A stretch of 64,000 bases of DNA, taken from contig NW_020312867.1 in the NCBI RefSeq assembly GCF_003265705.1, forward strand, positions 4,057,307 through 4,121,306, in the 5' to 3' direction. This document shows positions 22,255 to 33,553 of this stretch, piece after piece. Every line of letters begins with the position of its first letter. The first letter of the stretch is position 1. The notes beneath the pieces are model-generated. The model saw only the letters and a list, made by a program, of their open reading frames with translations. It searched no databases and had not been told where the DNA came from. The position numbers and the translations under genes are program-made. The stretch is from Callorhinus ursinus. Its lineage: Eukaryota > Chordata > Mammalia > Carnivora > Otariidae.

Positions 22255-22902
22255 ACTATTAATTTTCTTAACATAAGACATCTCTTAGAAAGCAATAAGA
22301 AAAGAACTTATAACCCAGTTCAAGAATGGCAAAATGTGTTTCCTCTTAACAGAATATAAATGGAGTTATAATCTTTTTTTAAAAATGACCAACCTCATTT
22401 GTGATTAAAGAAAGGCAAATTAGAACAATGAGTTCTTGCTTTCTCACCAACAAGACTGCAAATATCAAAAAGTTGGATGTTACAGAGTGTTAATGAGGGT
22501 ATAATAAAAGTACTGTTGGAAGGGGTATAAATTGGTATGCTTTCTTTGGAGCGCAAATTAGCAATGCCTGTCAGTCTTGGAAATGAGCATACCTTTGGCC
22601 CATCAATTCTAATTTTGAGAATTGATCCTAGAGAGATAATCCTTACATGCGTACAAGGACAAATGTACAAAATTATTCATTGCAGCAGTCTTTATGATTA
22701 CAAAAGATCAAAATCAGCCTAAATATTTTCCAACTGTAGAAACAGCTGCATCTAAACAGAGGGACAATAGGTAGGTGTTGAAAAGGATAACGTGGGTCTG
22801 TAGTGCTGTTGTGACAAGATGATCTTAATTTAGCCCCTCATTATCTCTTACCTGGACAATAGGAATAGCTTCTCAACAGGTCCCCCTGCTTTCATCTTGT
22901 CC

Positions 22903-23090
22903 CCTTGCAGGACCTGCTACATAATTGGCTGGGCCTGGTGCAAAATGAAAATGCAGGGCCCTTGGTTAAAAAAAATATTAAGATTCCAAGAGAGTGACAG
23001 CAGAGCATTGGAACAAGGACGGGGGCCCTTCTAAGAGTGAGTCCCTGGGTGACCGCAGAGGTCGAGCACCCCTTCACCACGGGCTGTGAA
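22903..23090. repeat. Dispersed MER-type repeat, family unnamed
   Basis: The text ATTGGCTGGGCCTGGTGCAA, AATGCAGGGCCCTTGG, GACAGCAGAGCATTGGAACA and GGGTGACCGCAGAGGTCG is a widely dispersed mammalian element I recognise but cannot name. It sits inside L2-like sequence. Confidence 0.45.
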
Positions 23091-23091
23091 C

Positions 23092-23430
23092 GTGGTGTGC
23101 TGTTCCTTCTACCTGAACCACCTTGCCACCACCCTCTCTTTTTCTAAATGATGCACTACATGCCTGTCAAAAAATCACTCAAATGTCACCTGCTTTGGGA
23201 CGTTTTCCTTGAACGCTCTTACCCAAGATGCTCTTTCTTTGGTGCTCCCCCAGCTCTGGCACCAAGCCTTATTCACTCTTCCCTCCAATGAATTACAACT
23301 ATGTGTTTAAAAGTCTCTCTCCCGGAGCTTCTCCGGAGCTTGGCCTGTGGCTTATGATTTTTTTGGTAACCCTAGCACCTCACCCATTGCCTAGCACATG
23401 GGATTTGAGAGAATGAATGAGTTGGAGTGG
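23092..23430 (+). mobile_element. L2 LINE 3' end, sense
   Basis: CACTCAAATGTCACCTGCTT, then GACGTTTTCCTTGAACGCTC, and GCCTAGCACATGGGATTTGA near the end, in L2 order. The part upstream of 22903 (about 22840-22902) is probably the same element, split by the MER-type repeat. Confidence 0.65.
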
Positions 23431-23434
23431 ATAC

Positions 23435-23700
23435 GTTTGGGTGGGTGTGCTAAATAATGAGTCAGATTGCTTCCAGGTTACACCTCCCCCTCATGTTGCT
23501 AAATCTGGCTGGACTCTAATCTCACTGAGGACAACAGGCCCTGATGGCTGGCTCTTGCTTCTGAGAGTCATGATACAGTTTAAAGATGGTCCCCTGGAGT
23601 GGTGGGAGATGCCTGAGCCTGAAGGCCCCTTGGAGGATTCCCCCCAAACCGCCCACACCTATCTCTGAATCTCCTTACACAAGTTCAGGCTTTTAAAATG
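23435..23700. other. Unassigned stretch
   Basis: Nothing recognised. Confidence 0.4.
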
Positions 23701-23708
23701 GGGGTCTG

Positions 23709-23767
23709 TAAACAAACAAATAAAATAAAATAAAATAAAATAAAATAAAATAAAATAAAATAAAATC
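23709..23767. repeat. TAAAA pentanucleotide microsatellite
   Basis: About nine to ten TAAAA units follow an AAAC start. The run is bracketed by an 8-bp direct repeat GGGGTCTG at 23701-23708 and 23768-23775. Confidence 0.9.
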
Positions 23768-23775
23768 GGGGTCTG

Positions 23776-24030
23776 ATTTCATCAGGGCCAGCCAGCTCCA
23801 TCAGTCAGTTCTAGGTTCCAAGGACCTGACAGTAGCTTTAGGTTGTCCCTACTCCTTTGCAAATCTGGCTTCCAAATGGAGATATGCAATATCCCTATGA
23901 GACATGAAGATTTCTCAAGAGGTAATCATGCACTGGTATTTTTAAGGGAATTAATTTCTATATCCTCAACTTCCATATGTACTCTACCTGAGAAAGTTCC
24001 TGGAAATGAGGCTCCAAATGGCTTTTCCTT
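23776..24030. other. Unassigned stretch
   Basis: Nothing recognised. Confidence 0.4.
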
Positions 24031-24032
24031 TC

Positions 24033-24037
24033 TTTTT

Positions 24038-24119
<82 letters not shown>

Positions 24120-24195
24120 TGAGCATGAGTTGGGGGAGGGGCGGAGGGAGAGGGAGAAGCAGACTCTTCGCTGAGTGGGGAGCCCGCCCTGGGGA
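24033..24195 (-). repeat. CAN-SINE fragment with ATTT tract
   Basis: A long ATTT run and a GA run are followed by reversed SINE body (GGAGGGAGAGGGAGAAGCAG) ending at GGAGCCCGCC. The tRNA-like head is missing, so it is truncated at its 5' end. Confidence 0.85.
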
Positions 24196-24854
24196 TTTTC
24201 CTTCTTAACTGTAGTTCTGCTAGTCTTCATAAGAAAGTATATCCCTGGCCCACCCTGAATCTTACTAGGGTATATTGCCCAAGGCAATAAAAAAAAATCC
24301 TGGAGGTAACAAAGGGACTTTAAAAATTATCAGAGAAACATCTTTTAATTATAGAGTGACATCATTTATCAAAATTATTTTGGTGGTATGTGAAAAAAAG
24401 AGTATCAGGACCACTTGTCCAAGGCAACACATTGTGGTGGCCTCTGGAGGGTTTTCTAGGAAGTCCTCGCAGGCTCCAGGGCTCTGAAATTGGACCTCAA
24501 TTCCACTGGGCCAGCCAGGTAAATAACTTCGACTTGATTTGTTCATAACTTCTACCACAGTTGACAGTCTCCCCCTTGAAACACACTCTCCCCTTGGCTT
24601 TGGCCTTATTACACTCTCCTGACCTTCCTCCCTTCCTCTCTGGTTCCTCATCCCAAGCTTTCTGGTCTAATTCCATGTCCTCCAACTGGACTTTTAAATC
24701 CAGGAGTTTCTCATGGCAGTGATAAGCTCTCTTACCTTTCTGTTCTTTTCTTACTAAGAGATTTCACCCATTACCACAATTTCAAATACCACTTGCTCAT
24801 TCCACATCTATACCTGAATGTCTCACAGTGTTTCCAAACTGAAGAAGGCCAAAG
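24196..24854. other. Unassigned stretch
   Basis: No gene or clear repeat. Open frames on both strands are short and unremarkable. Confidence 0.4.
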
Positions 24855-24865
24855 CCAAGCTCATG

Positions 24866-25082
24866 TTGTTGTTGTTGTTCTTCTTCTTTTAAGATTTTAT
24901 TTATTTATTTGAGAGAGAGAGAGAGAGAGAGCACAAGCAGGGGGAGTGGCAGGCAGAGGAAGAGGGAGAAGCAGGCTCCCCACTAAGTAGGGAGCCTGAC
25001 ATGGGGCTCAATCCCAGGACCCTGAGATCATGACCTGAGCCAAAGGCAGATGCTTAACTGACTGAGCCACCCAGGTGCCCCC
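24866..25082 (-). repeat. CAN-SINE, antisense
   Basis: Reversed complete element with a GTT/CTT-rich tail. Flanking repeat CCAAGSTCATG (one mismatch) at 24855-24865 and 25083-25093. Confidence 0.92.
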
Positions 25083-25099
25083 CCAAGGTCATGCTCTTC

Positions 25100-25445
25100 C
25101 CATGCAAAATCCCATCCTCTAGGCTTCCCCAGCTTAGTAACAGTACTCCATTTGCCCACTTCATGCCAGAGGCCTGAGAGGCACCCACAATATCTCCAAT
25201 GAATAAGCTACTCCTATGGATTACACATGCTAGATTTCCCTGATCCTCCAGACTAGGCTACACACCCCTTGTCTACACCCCCCACAGCACCTTGCATTGC
25301 ATAGTGCTTATCCAAGTGGTAATTACATAATTATTTGTGTAATTTTATCTCTCCCTCCACATCATAAGCTCCATATGCACAAGGACCATGTCTGTCTTTT
25401 TTTCCCCTGGCACATGGTAAGATCTCAATAAATATTTGTTAAGTT
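25100..25445 (+). mobile_element. L2 LINE 3' end, sense
   Basis: ACCCCCCACAGCACCTTGCA, CATCATAAGCTCCATATGC, AAGGACCATGTCTGTCTTT and ATCTCAATAAATATTTGTT follow the L2 3' order. Confidence 0.7.
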
Positions 25446-26266
25446 AACAAATTAAAACTCTCAGATTGGGACAACTGTGTTGTTGAGTGTCCTTGCAATT
25501 TAGTACCTAATGCTGTGTGCACAGTAGAGGGCAGCAGAGTATAGATAATGGAGAGAGAGTCCAGGCCTCCATAGGAAATAAAAGTAACTGTATACATCAC
25601 TTAACATTCCTGAGACTTTATTTCCTTCTCGGAAATCAGAGCTAATTCTCCTTTTCTTGGATCAAAAGAGAAACAGAAGGGAGTATTATTAGACGCAGTT
25701 ATGATAAATATTTATTGAATAAATGGACGCAAAGGAAGATCTTATTTACACTATAGAACACTTGTGAGCAGACACTTGACAGGTTCAGAAGGGAGAGAAT
25801 GAAAGCTCAAGAAGACACTGGCTGAAGTTCAGAGCCAGCCGGAGGCAAAGCTGTGAAGTCAGCACAGTATGTTCTTGGCGGGGTCTCAGCTCTGCTCCCT
25901 GACCGCTGCCCGCCCCCCTGTGGCCAGCCCCGGCATCTAGTATCCTGTGGCTGGGCTTGCTGCAAGCCTTTCTTTCCCTGTCCTTCTATCAGACCACCTC
26001 TGTCCTGGGTCCTGGCCCCTCAGAGGCCCGCTCACCGCCATCCACCATGACAGCTAGTTAACGCAGTCACTGGATCCCTGTTAAAGTGCCAATGGCAGGT
26101 AGTATGGTCTTTTACCTCTCCCAACAAAAGGAGGTGGACCTTCCTGACACAGAAAAACAATAACCTACTCAAAAAGAATAAATTGCTGATCATAAAGTTT
26201 CAGGTTCTATGGAAGGAGAGGAAATGAAAAATTAACAGGCATTATGGCAGTCCTAATCTTGGGCTC
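25446..26266. other. Unassigned stretch, locally GC-rich
   Basis: 25840-26045 is GC-richer than its surroundings and reads through on the plus strand for 65 codons. No known protein is evident. A MIR-like block may lie at 25560-25640. Confidence 0.35.
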
Positions 26267-26282
26267 AAGAAAAATAATTATA

Positions 26283-26464
26283 GGGTACGTGGGTGGCTCA
26301 GTCGGTTCTGCATCTACCTTCAGCTCAGGTCATGATCCCAGGGTCCTGGGATCGAGTTCTGCATCGGGCTCCTTGCTCAGGGGGGAGCCTGCGTCTCCCT
26401 CTGCCTGCCGCTCCCCCTGCTTGTGCGCTCTCTCTCTCTGGCAAATAAATAAATAAAATCTTAA
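26283..26464 (+). repeat. CAN-SINE, sense
   Basis: Complete element with a 16-bp flanking repeat (one mismatch) at 26267-26282 and 26465-26480. Confidence 0.95.
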
Positions 26465-26574
26465 AAGAAAAATAATGATACAAATACAGAATCTGCTAGA
26501 TGAGACTTGATAGTAATATGAGGAGAAAAACTTAAAAAATTCATATATATACATATACGTTTATATAACTCAAT

Positions 26575-28055
26575 TGTAATTTACATTACTAAAATTTACT
26601 TTTTGGTGTAGAGTTCTGTGAGTTTTGACCAATGCAGTCATATAACCACCATAATTAAAATACAGAATAGTTCATCATTCCCTAAAAATGTCCATGTGGT
26701 ACCCCTTTGGAGTCAAAACCCTCTCCCACCCTTAAGTCCTGCAATGCTGATGTGTTCTCTATCCCTATAGTCAAATTTATCAAGTGAATGAATTTCACTT
26801 TGATGTTGCATTTAAGAATTCTGTCTAACCTAAGGTGACAAGGATTTTTCTCAATTGCTTTCTTCTAAAAGTTTATAGGTTTACATTTAGGTCCATGATC
26901 CATTTCAACTGAATTTTTTAAAAATAGAAAATACAAGGTATAGGTCAAGGATCACATTTTTGCATATGAATGTCTAATTACTCCAGCATCATTTGCTGAA
27001 AAGACAGTCTTCCCCATTGCACTTTTGTAAAAAAATCAATTGGCCATATTTGTGCCAATCTATTTCTGGACTCTATTCTGTTCTATTGATCCAAGTGTGT
27101 CTATCCTTTTGCCAATACCACACTGTCTTTATTAGTGTATAACTGTAGTAAGTCTTGAAACCAGATAGTGTGAGTTCTCCAACATTGTTCTACTTTTCCA
27201 AAATTGTTTTAGCTTTCTAGTTCTCTTGCCTTTCCATATAAATTTTAGAATCAACTTATTGCTATCTATAAGAAAAAAAACTCTGCTGGGATTTCGGTTG
27301 GGATTGTGTTGAATCTCTGTTTATTTCACTTTGGAGAGAATTGACATCCTAACAGAATTGAGCCTTCTAATCATGTTCTACTGCTCCATTTATTTAGTCT
27401 TCTTTGATTTCCTTCATTGGTATTTTATAGTTTTCAGCATAAAAATCGATCACATATTTTGTTATATTTATCCCTAAGTATTTCATTACTTTGGTGTAGT
27501 TATAAATTATATTGTTTATTTAATTTGGTTTTCCAATTGCTTGTTGCCAGCTTGTATTTCTATATAGAAATACAATTGATTTTTATATTATGACTTTGAA
27601 TCCTATGACTTTGCTAAATTTATTAATTAGTTGTAGGAATTTTTTTGTAGATTAAATAGAATTTTCTACCTAGACAATCATTTTTGATTACTAATAGAGA
27701 CAAGTTTTATTTCTTCCTTTCCAATCCATATGTCTTCTTTATTCCCTGGTCTTGTTGCATTAGTTAGAATTTTCTGGATAATATTGAATAGGAGTGGCAA
27801 GAGTGAACATCCTTTTGTGTTCCCAACTTTAGGGAGAAAACATTCAGGCTTTCACCATTAAGTATGATGCTTTTTTGTAGAGGCCTTTTTTTTTTTAAGG
27901 TTAGAGAAGTTTCCTTCTGTTCCTAATTTGTTGAGAGATTTTATCATGAACAATGTTAAATTCTGTTAGCATTTTCTTCATCAATTGAGATATCATGTGT
28001 TTTTTCTTTAACCTGTCAATACAATGAATTACATTCATTGATTTTCAAATTTTTC
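26575..28055 (-). mobile_element. L1M LINE, antisense (3' UTR and ORF2 end)
   Basis: Reads as the reverse complement of old L1M. GAGTTTTGACCAATGCAGTC, TGGTGTAGTTATAAATTATA, CCAATACCACACTGTC, GGTCTTGTTGCATTAG and other ORF2-derived blocks occur in order. Several internal deletions; no usable ORF2. Confidence 0.85.
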
Positions 28056-28402
28056 AATTTGGGACCAGCAAACTAGGGCAAAACCTTAGGCAAGTCAGGA
28101 GAACAAAGGAGAGGAATGTTACTTTATAGAGAAAAAGGAGGAAGTTGGGAGGGATTGCTTTGAAGGAAAGTCCCTTTGAGCAAAGTGAGAGTTCAGGGTG
28201 GTGATGGTTTCTCATTGGCTGAGTTGTGGCCGTTTCTCATTGGCCGCACTATTGTCAGGCCAAGAGAAAATCTTCCTCTTGCTGGAGCAGTAAAACAGGC
28301 TTCCTCCTGCTGGGAATGCAAGGTCTGTCTCTTCATGTTGGGGTCTGCAACTGACAGAGTTGGTAAGGGGGTGAGAGCTCCCCCTGCTGGCCTCCCGGCT
28401 CC
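28056..28402. other. Unassigned stretch
   Basis: Not recognised. It contains two near copies of TTTCTCATTGGC (28210-28244), about 24 bp apart. It could be an LTR relic continuing past the SINE at 28403-28617. Confidence 0.35.
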
Positions 28403-28617
28403 GTTTTATTTATTTATTTTTATTTTTGTTATTTTTAAAGATTCATTTATTTATTTTAGAGACAGCGAGTGAGCAGGGGTAGGAGCAGAAGGGGAGGGGA
28501 AAGAGAGAATCTTAAGCAGACCCTGCTGCGGGGCTCGATCTCATGATCGTGAAATCAGGGCCTGAGCCAAAACCAACACGCTTAACCAACTTAGTCACCC
28601 AGGCAACAACCCCCCCC
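28403..28617 (-). repeat. CAN-SINE, antisense, diverged
   Basis: TTTATTTATTTTTATTTTTG tail side, CTGCGGGGCTCGATCTCATG, and a degraded head GTCACCCAGGCAACAAC. More mutated than most copies. Short flanking similarity CTCCRTTTT. Confidence 0.85.
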
Positions 28618-28627
28618 ACTCCATTTT

Positions 28628-28707
28628 GAAAGAGGTTTCCTTTATTCAGTTTCACAAGATTGACCAGGAAAGAGATTTCCTTCACTCAGTTTCACAAGAT
28701 TGGCCAG
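28628..28707. repeat. 40-bp tandem duplication, two units
   Basis: Units at 28628-28667 and 28668-28707 differ at four of 40 positions. Both contain AGTTTCACAAGATTG followed by RCCAG. Confidence 0.9.
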
Positions 28708-28817
28708 GAAATGAGAATATTTGCCCTTCTTTCCTGATGAACTTGTTGGGTGTATCAGCAAAATTTTTAATGAGATAATAGAATAAAAGTGTTTCTGTAA
28801 CTATAAAATTACATATA

Positions 28818-29004
28818 GAGGCACCTGGGTGGCTCAGTCCATAAGCATCTGCCTTGGCTCAAATCATGATCCCAGGGTGGTGGGACCAAGCCCCTCATCA
28901 GGCTCCCTGCTCAGCGAAGAGTCTGCTTCTCCCTCTCCCTCTGCCCCTCCCCCTTGCTCATGAGCTCTCTCTCTCTCTCTCTCTCAAATAAAATCTTAAA
29001 AAAA
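28818..29004 (+). repeat. CAN-SINE, sense
   Basis: Complete element with a 15-bp flanking repeat (ATAAAATTACAWATA) at 28803-28817 and 29005-29019. Confidence 0.94.
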
Positions 29005-29255
29005 ATAAAATTACAAATAAAAGTGAAGGATTAGTAGTAGTATAAACTGAGATTGGATGAAATAGCTTCCTTTCTCAAAAATTTTCAGTACATTCTTTCA
29101 TCCAGCCATTTGTTGTCTATCTTCTAAATCCTTGTGGTTGTTCTAGATATTAAGGACACAAAGATGAACAAGGGTAATATTTCCTAGAGGAGGAAATAGA
29201 TAACCTATATAATTAGCCCGTAGAATTAAGTATAACTCCTTAGTATGCCATTCTT

Positions 29256-29429
29256 TTTTTTTAAGATTTTATTTATTTGAGAGAGAGAGAGCACGAGAGG
29301 TAGGAGGGTCAGTGGGAGAAGCAGACTCCCTGCTGAGCAGGGAGCCCGATGCGGGACTTGATCCCAGGACTCCAGGATCATGACCTGAGCCGAAGGCAGT
29401 TGCTTAACCAACTGAGCCACCCAGGCACC
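29256..29429 (-). repeat. CAN-SINE, antisense
   Basis: Complete element. 18-bp flanking repeat with one mismatch (CCTTAGYATGCCATTCTT) at 29238-29255 and 29430-29447. Confidence 0.95.
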
Positions 29430-29449
29430 CCTTAGCATGCCATTCTTAA

Positions 29450-29985
29450 TCTGGTACCCAAGTGTCTCATTTTATCTCCCACATTTCCTTACATAAACTT
29501 AACTCAGAGCAGCCACATCAGACCATTTACCGTTCCCCAAACATACAGGGCACTTTCACCCCCGTTGCCTTTGTGCTGTTATATCAGTCCGGAATCCACG
29601 CATTATTCACTTGTTGAACAAAGACATATTGGCCTCTTTCCTTATATTACATATTATGCTAGGTGTCAGGAACATGTTGATAAATAAGATATTATCCTTC
29701 CCTCAAAGATCTTAGCCGAAGAGGAGAGAAACATCTCTTCCCTCTTCATCTAGTAAAATGCTCTTTCTTCAGGGCTCAGATGGAATATATGGCCCCTGTG
29801 CAGCTTTCCCTGATTCCTTTTTCCTCATTTTCACTCCTTCTGTGTTAAAATGACCTGGTCTGTCTGCCTCTTCCTCCAGACCATGAGCTCCTGGGCAGGG
29901 ATCATGTTTTACCCCTTTCTGCATCCCTGAGAGCAGTTAGCACAATGCTTTGCATCAAAAAGGGCTCAGCAACAGTTGGCTGAAT
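29450..29985 (+). mobile_element. L2 LINE 3' region, sense
   Basis: GTTGCCTTTGTGCTGTTATA, CTTCAGGGCTCAGATGGAAT, CTCCTGGGCAGGGATCATG and AGCACAATGCTTTGCATC are L2 3' blocks. A MIR- or L3-like piece may interrupt around 29590-29720. Confidence 0.6.
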
Positions 29986-29989
29986 TGGG

Positions 29990-30640
29990 TACAAAACCCT
30001 GAACCTCAGGCCAGCTGGCAGGAGGCCTCAAATCAAGAGATGCACTTTGAACTGAATTAAAAGGTGGAGGAATCAAAGTAATCCAAGCCACCCAGAAGGA
30101 GATTTTTAGAATACACTAGGGAGGCAATTGTTTACATTTATTCCAGATTTGTTTATTTCTTATGTAAACTCCAGCATGACCTCCAGTAGTCTGTGTGTCA
30201 TGGGACAGGCCTAAGCCAAATATTCTGAAGTCATTCCGAGAACAAGAAGGGCACTTTTAGGACGCTTAGAATTAATTGCTCAAGCACTAGCTGTCTGGAC
30301 TTAGGAACTTAGAATCCTAGTAATCAGAGCTGGAAGGTATCTTTAGCAATTATAAATTCCCTTTCAGAGAGGGGCACTGACTGATTATCCAAGGGCACAC
30401 AGCTATGAACAAATATTCACATGTAGAAGCATGGACAGATAAACTTTCTATTCACTCTTTCTTCTGTTGTACAATGTCCTGGAAAATGAGGGTCAAGAGT
30501 TACTCATCCCACTGTTTTTCTGACACTTTTACCTCTCCTGCTTTTGGATGTGGACAAGAGCTTTTCAGAGAATCCTGTTACCCCTGCAACCTGTGACTCC
30601 TGCCCACTGCCCCTGCCCCCCGACCAGGGCATGGTGTCGT
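29990..30640. other. Unassigned, with ancient relic at 30305-30415
   Basis: No gene. 30305-30415 carries AATCAGAGCTGGAAGGTATC and CCAAGGGCACACAGCTATGA, a common mammalian relic of MIR or L3 type. The rest is not recognised. Confidence 0.4.
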
Positions 30641-30644
30641 AGCA

Positions 30645-30795
30645 ACAACTCAGGAACACAAGTCAGAAGGCCCAAAGTCTAGTTCTAGCTCTTGTAGCAG
30701 CCAACTGTTGAACCTTGGACATGCTGCTTTGTGCGTCCCAGCTTCAATTTCATCATCAGGACAAGAGTGTTCAGGTCTAATATTTTATAATTTTA
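30645..30795 (+). repeat. MIR SINE fragment, sense
   Basis: CCCAAAGTCTAGTTCTAGCT, TTGAACCTTGGACATGC and TTCAATTTCATCATCAGGA are degraded MIR blocks. Confidence 0.6.
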
Positions 30796-31071
30796 CCTCC
30801 TTATTCTCCCTCTGGACACAGTGGAAGGTTCATCAGACCGTGGACTGAGAAAGCGCAAAGAGAGTATGGACCTCCCCTAACCTAACTCCAGAGGCTCTCT
30901 CTCTCTCTCTTTTTAATAATTATTAACATTTTTAGATAGCCACTGATTTAAGCAGCTATTGCATTCTTTCTTCATATTCAAGATTGTTTTCTTGTGACCA
31001 CTTTGTAACATCTTTATTGAGATATAATTCGCATACCATAAAATTCATCCATTTAAAGTATGCAATTCAGT

Positions 31072-31294
31072 GGGTTTTTAAAAAAGATTTATTTATTTAT
31101 TTTAGAGAGAGAGAGAGAGTGTGTGTGTAAGCAGGGGGAAGGGGCAGAGGGAGAGGGTGAGCAAGAATCCCAAGCAGACTCCCCACTGAGTATGGAACCC
31201 AAGAAGTGGGGCTTGATCCCATGGCCCTGAGATCAGGACCTGAGCTAAAATCAAGAGTCGGACACTCAACCGACTGAGTCACCCAGGCACCCCA
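31072..31294 (-). repeat. CAN-SINE, antisense, inside L1M
   Basis: Complete, with a GT tract in the body. CAATTCAGT is repeated at 31063-31071 and 31295-31303. Confidence 0.93.
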
Positions 31295-32377
31295 CAATTC
31301 AGTTTTTTAAAGCTATATTCAGAACTGTGTATCCATCACCACAATGTACGTTTAGAATATTTTCATCACCCCTAAAAGAAATCCTGTATCCTTTGGCAGT
31401 GACTCTCTGCCACCACTCCATCCCCTCAGCCCTAGGCACTGCTAATCTTACTTTCTATATCTATGGATTGCCTGTTCTGGAAATTTCATGTAAGTGGAAT
31501 CATATAAGATGTGGTTCTCGAGACTGGCTTCTTCTTTCATTTATAATGTCTTCAAGGCTCATCCACGTTGTAGCATATATCAGTACTTCATTCATTTTCA
31601 GGCAACGTAAGATTCCATTGTATGAACATACCACATTTTGTTTATCCATCCATCAGTTAATAGACATTTGGATTGTTTCCACATTTTGTCTTATGAATAA
31701 TGCTGCTATGAACATTCTTGTACAAGTATTTGTGTAAACGTGTCTCCCATTCTCTTGAGTATGTAACAGGAGTGGAATTGCTGAGTCATGTGGTAACTCT
31801 GTGATGAATTTTTAGGAACTGTCAAATGTATTCCAAAATGGCTATACAATTCTACATTCCCAGCAGCACTATATTAGGGTTCCACTTTCTCCACATCCTT
31901 GCCAACACTTGTTATTGTCTGTCTTTTTTATTATAGCCACTCTTGATGGTGTGAATTAGTATCTCATTATAGTTTTGACTTGCATTTCCTTAATGACTGA
32001 GGATGTTGAGCATCTTTTTATGTGCTTATTGACCACTGGTGTATCTTTGAGAAGTGCCAATTCAAATCCTTTGCCTATTTTTAATTGGGTTATTTGTCTT
32101 TTTATTGCTGTGTTGTAAGAATCCTTTATATATTCTGGATACTAGATCCTTATCAGATATATGATTTACAAATATTTTCTTCTATTGTGGGGTGTCTTTT
32201 CACTTTATTAATAGTGTCCTGTGAAGCACAAAAGTATTTTTATTTGGGGGAAGTCCAATTCATCTGTTTTTTTTTTCTTTTGTTGCTCATGCTTTTTGCA
32301 TCATAGCTAAGAAACCATTGCTTAATCTAAGACAAATATTTACATCCATGTTTTCCCTGAAGAGGTTTATGGCTTTT

Positions 32378-32488
32378 TAAAAAAGATTTTATTTTTAAGT
32401 AATCGCTACACCCAATGTGGAAGCTTGAAGTCACAACCCCAAGATCAAGAGTTGCATGCTCCACCAACTGAACCAGCCAGGTGCCCCA
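32378..32488 (-). repeat. Short old-type CAN-SINE, antisense
   Basis: About 110 bp without the CT-rich body. AAGATTTTATTTTTAAGTAA, CAATGTGGAAGCTTGAAGTC, AGATCAAGAGTTGCATGCTC and GCCAGGTGCCCC mark the shorter subfamily. Confidence 0.85.
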
Positions 32489-32542
32489 AGAATTTTATGG
32501 CTTTAAATCATATATTTAGGTCTTTGATCCATTTTGAATTAA

Positions 32543-32545
<3 letters not shown>

Positions 32546-32586
<41 letters not shown>
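32546..32586. repeat. GT dinucleotide microsatellite
   Basis: About 20 uninterrupted TG units within the antisense L1M. Confidence 0.95.
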
Positions 32587-32587
<1 letters not shown>

Positions 32588-33076
32588 TGTTGGGATTCCA
32601 ACTTACATCTTTTGCATGGTGATAACTAGTTGTTCCAGCACTACTTTTTGAAAAGATAATTCCTTTTTCATCAAATTGTCTTAGCATCTTGACCACAAAT
32701 GTAAGGGTTTATTTATGGAGTCTCTGTCCTATTCCATGTCTATATGCCAGTAAAACACTGTTGATCACTGCAGCTATGTAGTAAATTTTAGAATCAACAA
32801 GGGAGAGTCCTCAGCTTCTTTTTTTTCCTTCAAGATTTCTTTGGGATCTATTCTGGATCCCTGGCACTTCCATATGAATTTCATGATCAGCTTATCAATT
32901 TCTGCAAAAAAAGCAGCTGGAATTTTAATAGGGATTACAATGAATCTGTAGATTAGCTTGGAGAGTATTGCTGTCTTAATATATTAAGTCTCTGATCAAT
33001 GAATACAGGATGTTTTCCCATTTATTTAGGCCTTTAATCTCTTTCAATAAGTATTTGTATTCAGTGTACACATCTT

Positions 33077-33267
33077 TTTTTTTTTAAAGATTTTATGTAT
33101 TTATTTGAGAGAGAGAGAGAAACAGCATGACAGGGGAGAGGGTCAGAGGGAGAAGCAGGCTCCCCGATGAGCAGGGAGCCCGATGTGGGACTCGATCCCG
33201 GGACCCTGGGATCATGACCTGAGCCGAAGGCAGATGCTTAATGACTGAGCCACCCAGGCGCCCCTCC
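33077..33267 (-). repeat. CAN-SINE, antisense, perfect 12-bp TSD
   Basis: Complete. TGTACACATCTT is repeated at 33065-33076 and 33268-33279, inside L1M. Confidence 0.95.
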
Positions 33268-33351
33268 TGTACACATCTTACACTTCTTTTGTTAAATTTA
33301 TTCTTAAGTATTTAACTTTTTCATGCTTTTGTAAATGGAATATTCTCTCTC

Positions 33352-33553
33352 TCTCTTTTTAAAGATTTTATTTATTCATTTGAGACACAGAGATACAGAG
33401 AGAGAGCATGAGCAGTGGGAGAGGCAGAGGGAGAGGGAGAAGCCGACTACCTGCTGAGCCAGGAGCCCGACGTGGGGCTCCATCCCAGGACCCTGGGATC
33501 ATTACCTGAGCTGAAGACAGATGCCCAACCATCTGAGCCACCCAGGTGCCCCC
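33352..33553 (-). repeat. CAN-SINE, antisense, in the tail of an older SINE
   Basis: Complete element ending in GCCACCCAGGTGCCCC. It abuts the short old-type SINE that follows and appears to have inserted in that element's T-rich (reversed A) tail. Confidence 0.88.

Larger units (their letters stand above)
21350..22760 (+). mobile_element. L1ME/HAL1-like LINE relics, sense
   Basis: Diverged LINE 3' sequence. 22280-22760 reads like the L1/HAL1 region with TTTGGCCCATCAATTCTAAT, GAGAATTGATCCTAGAGAG and TTATTCATTGCAGCAG. 21350-21840 reads like the L1ME 3' UTR. It is broken by the U4 copy at 21482-21554 and a CAN-SINE at 22059-22254. Confidence 0.6.
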
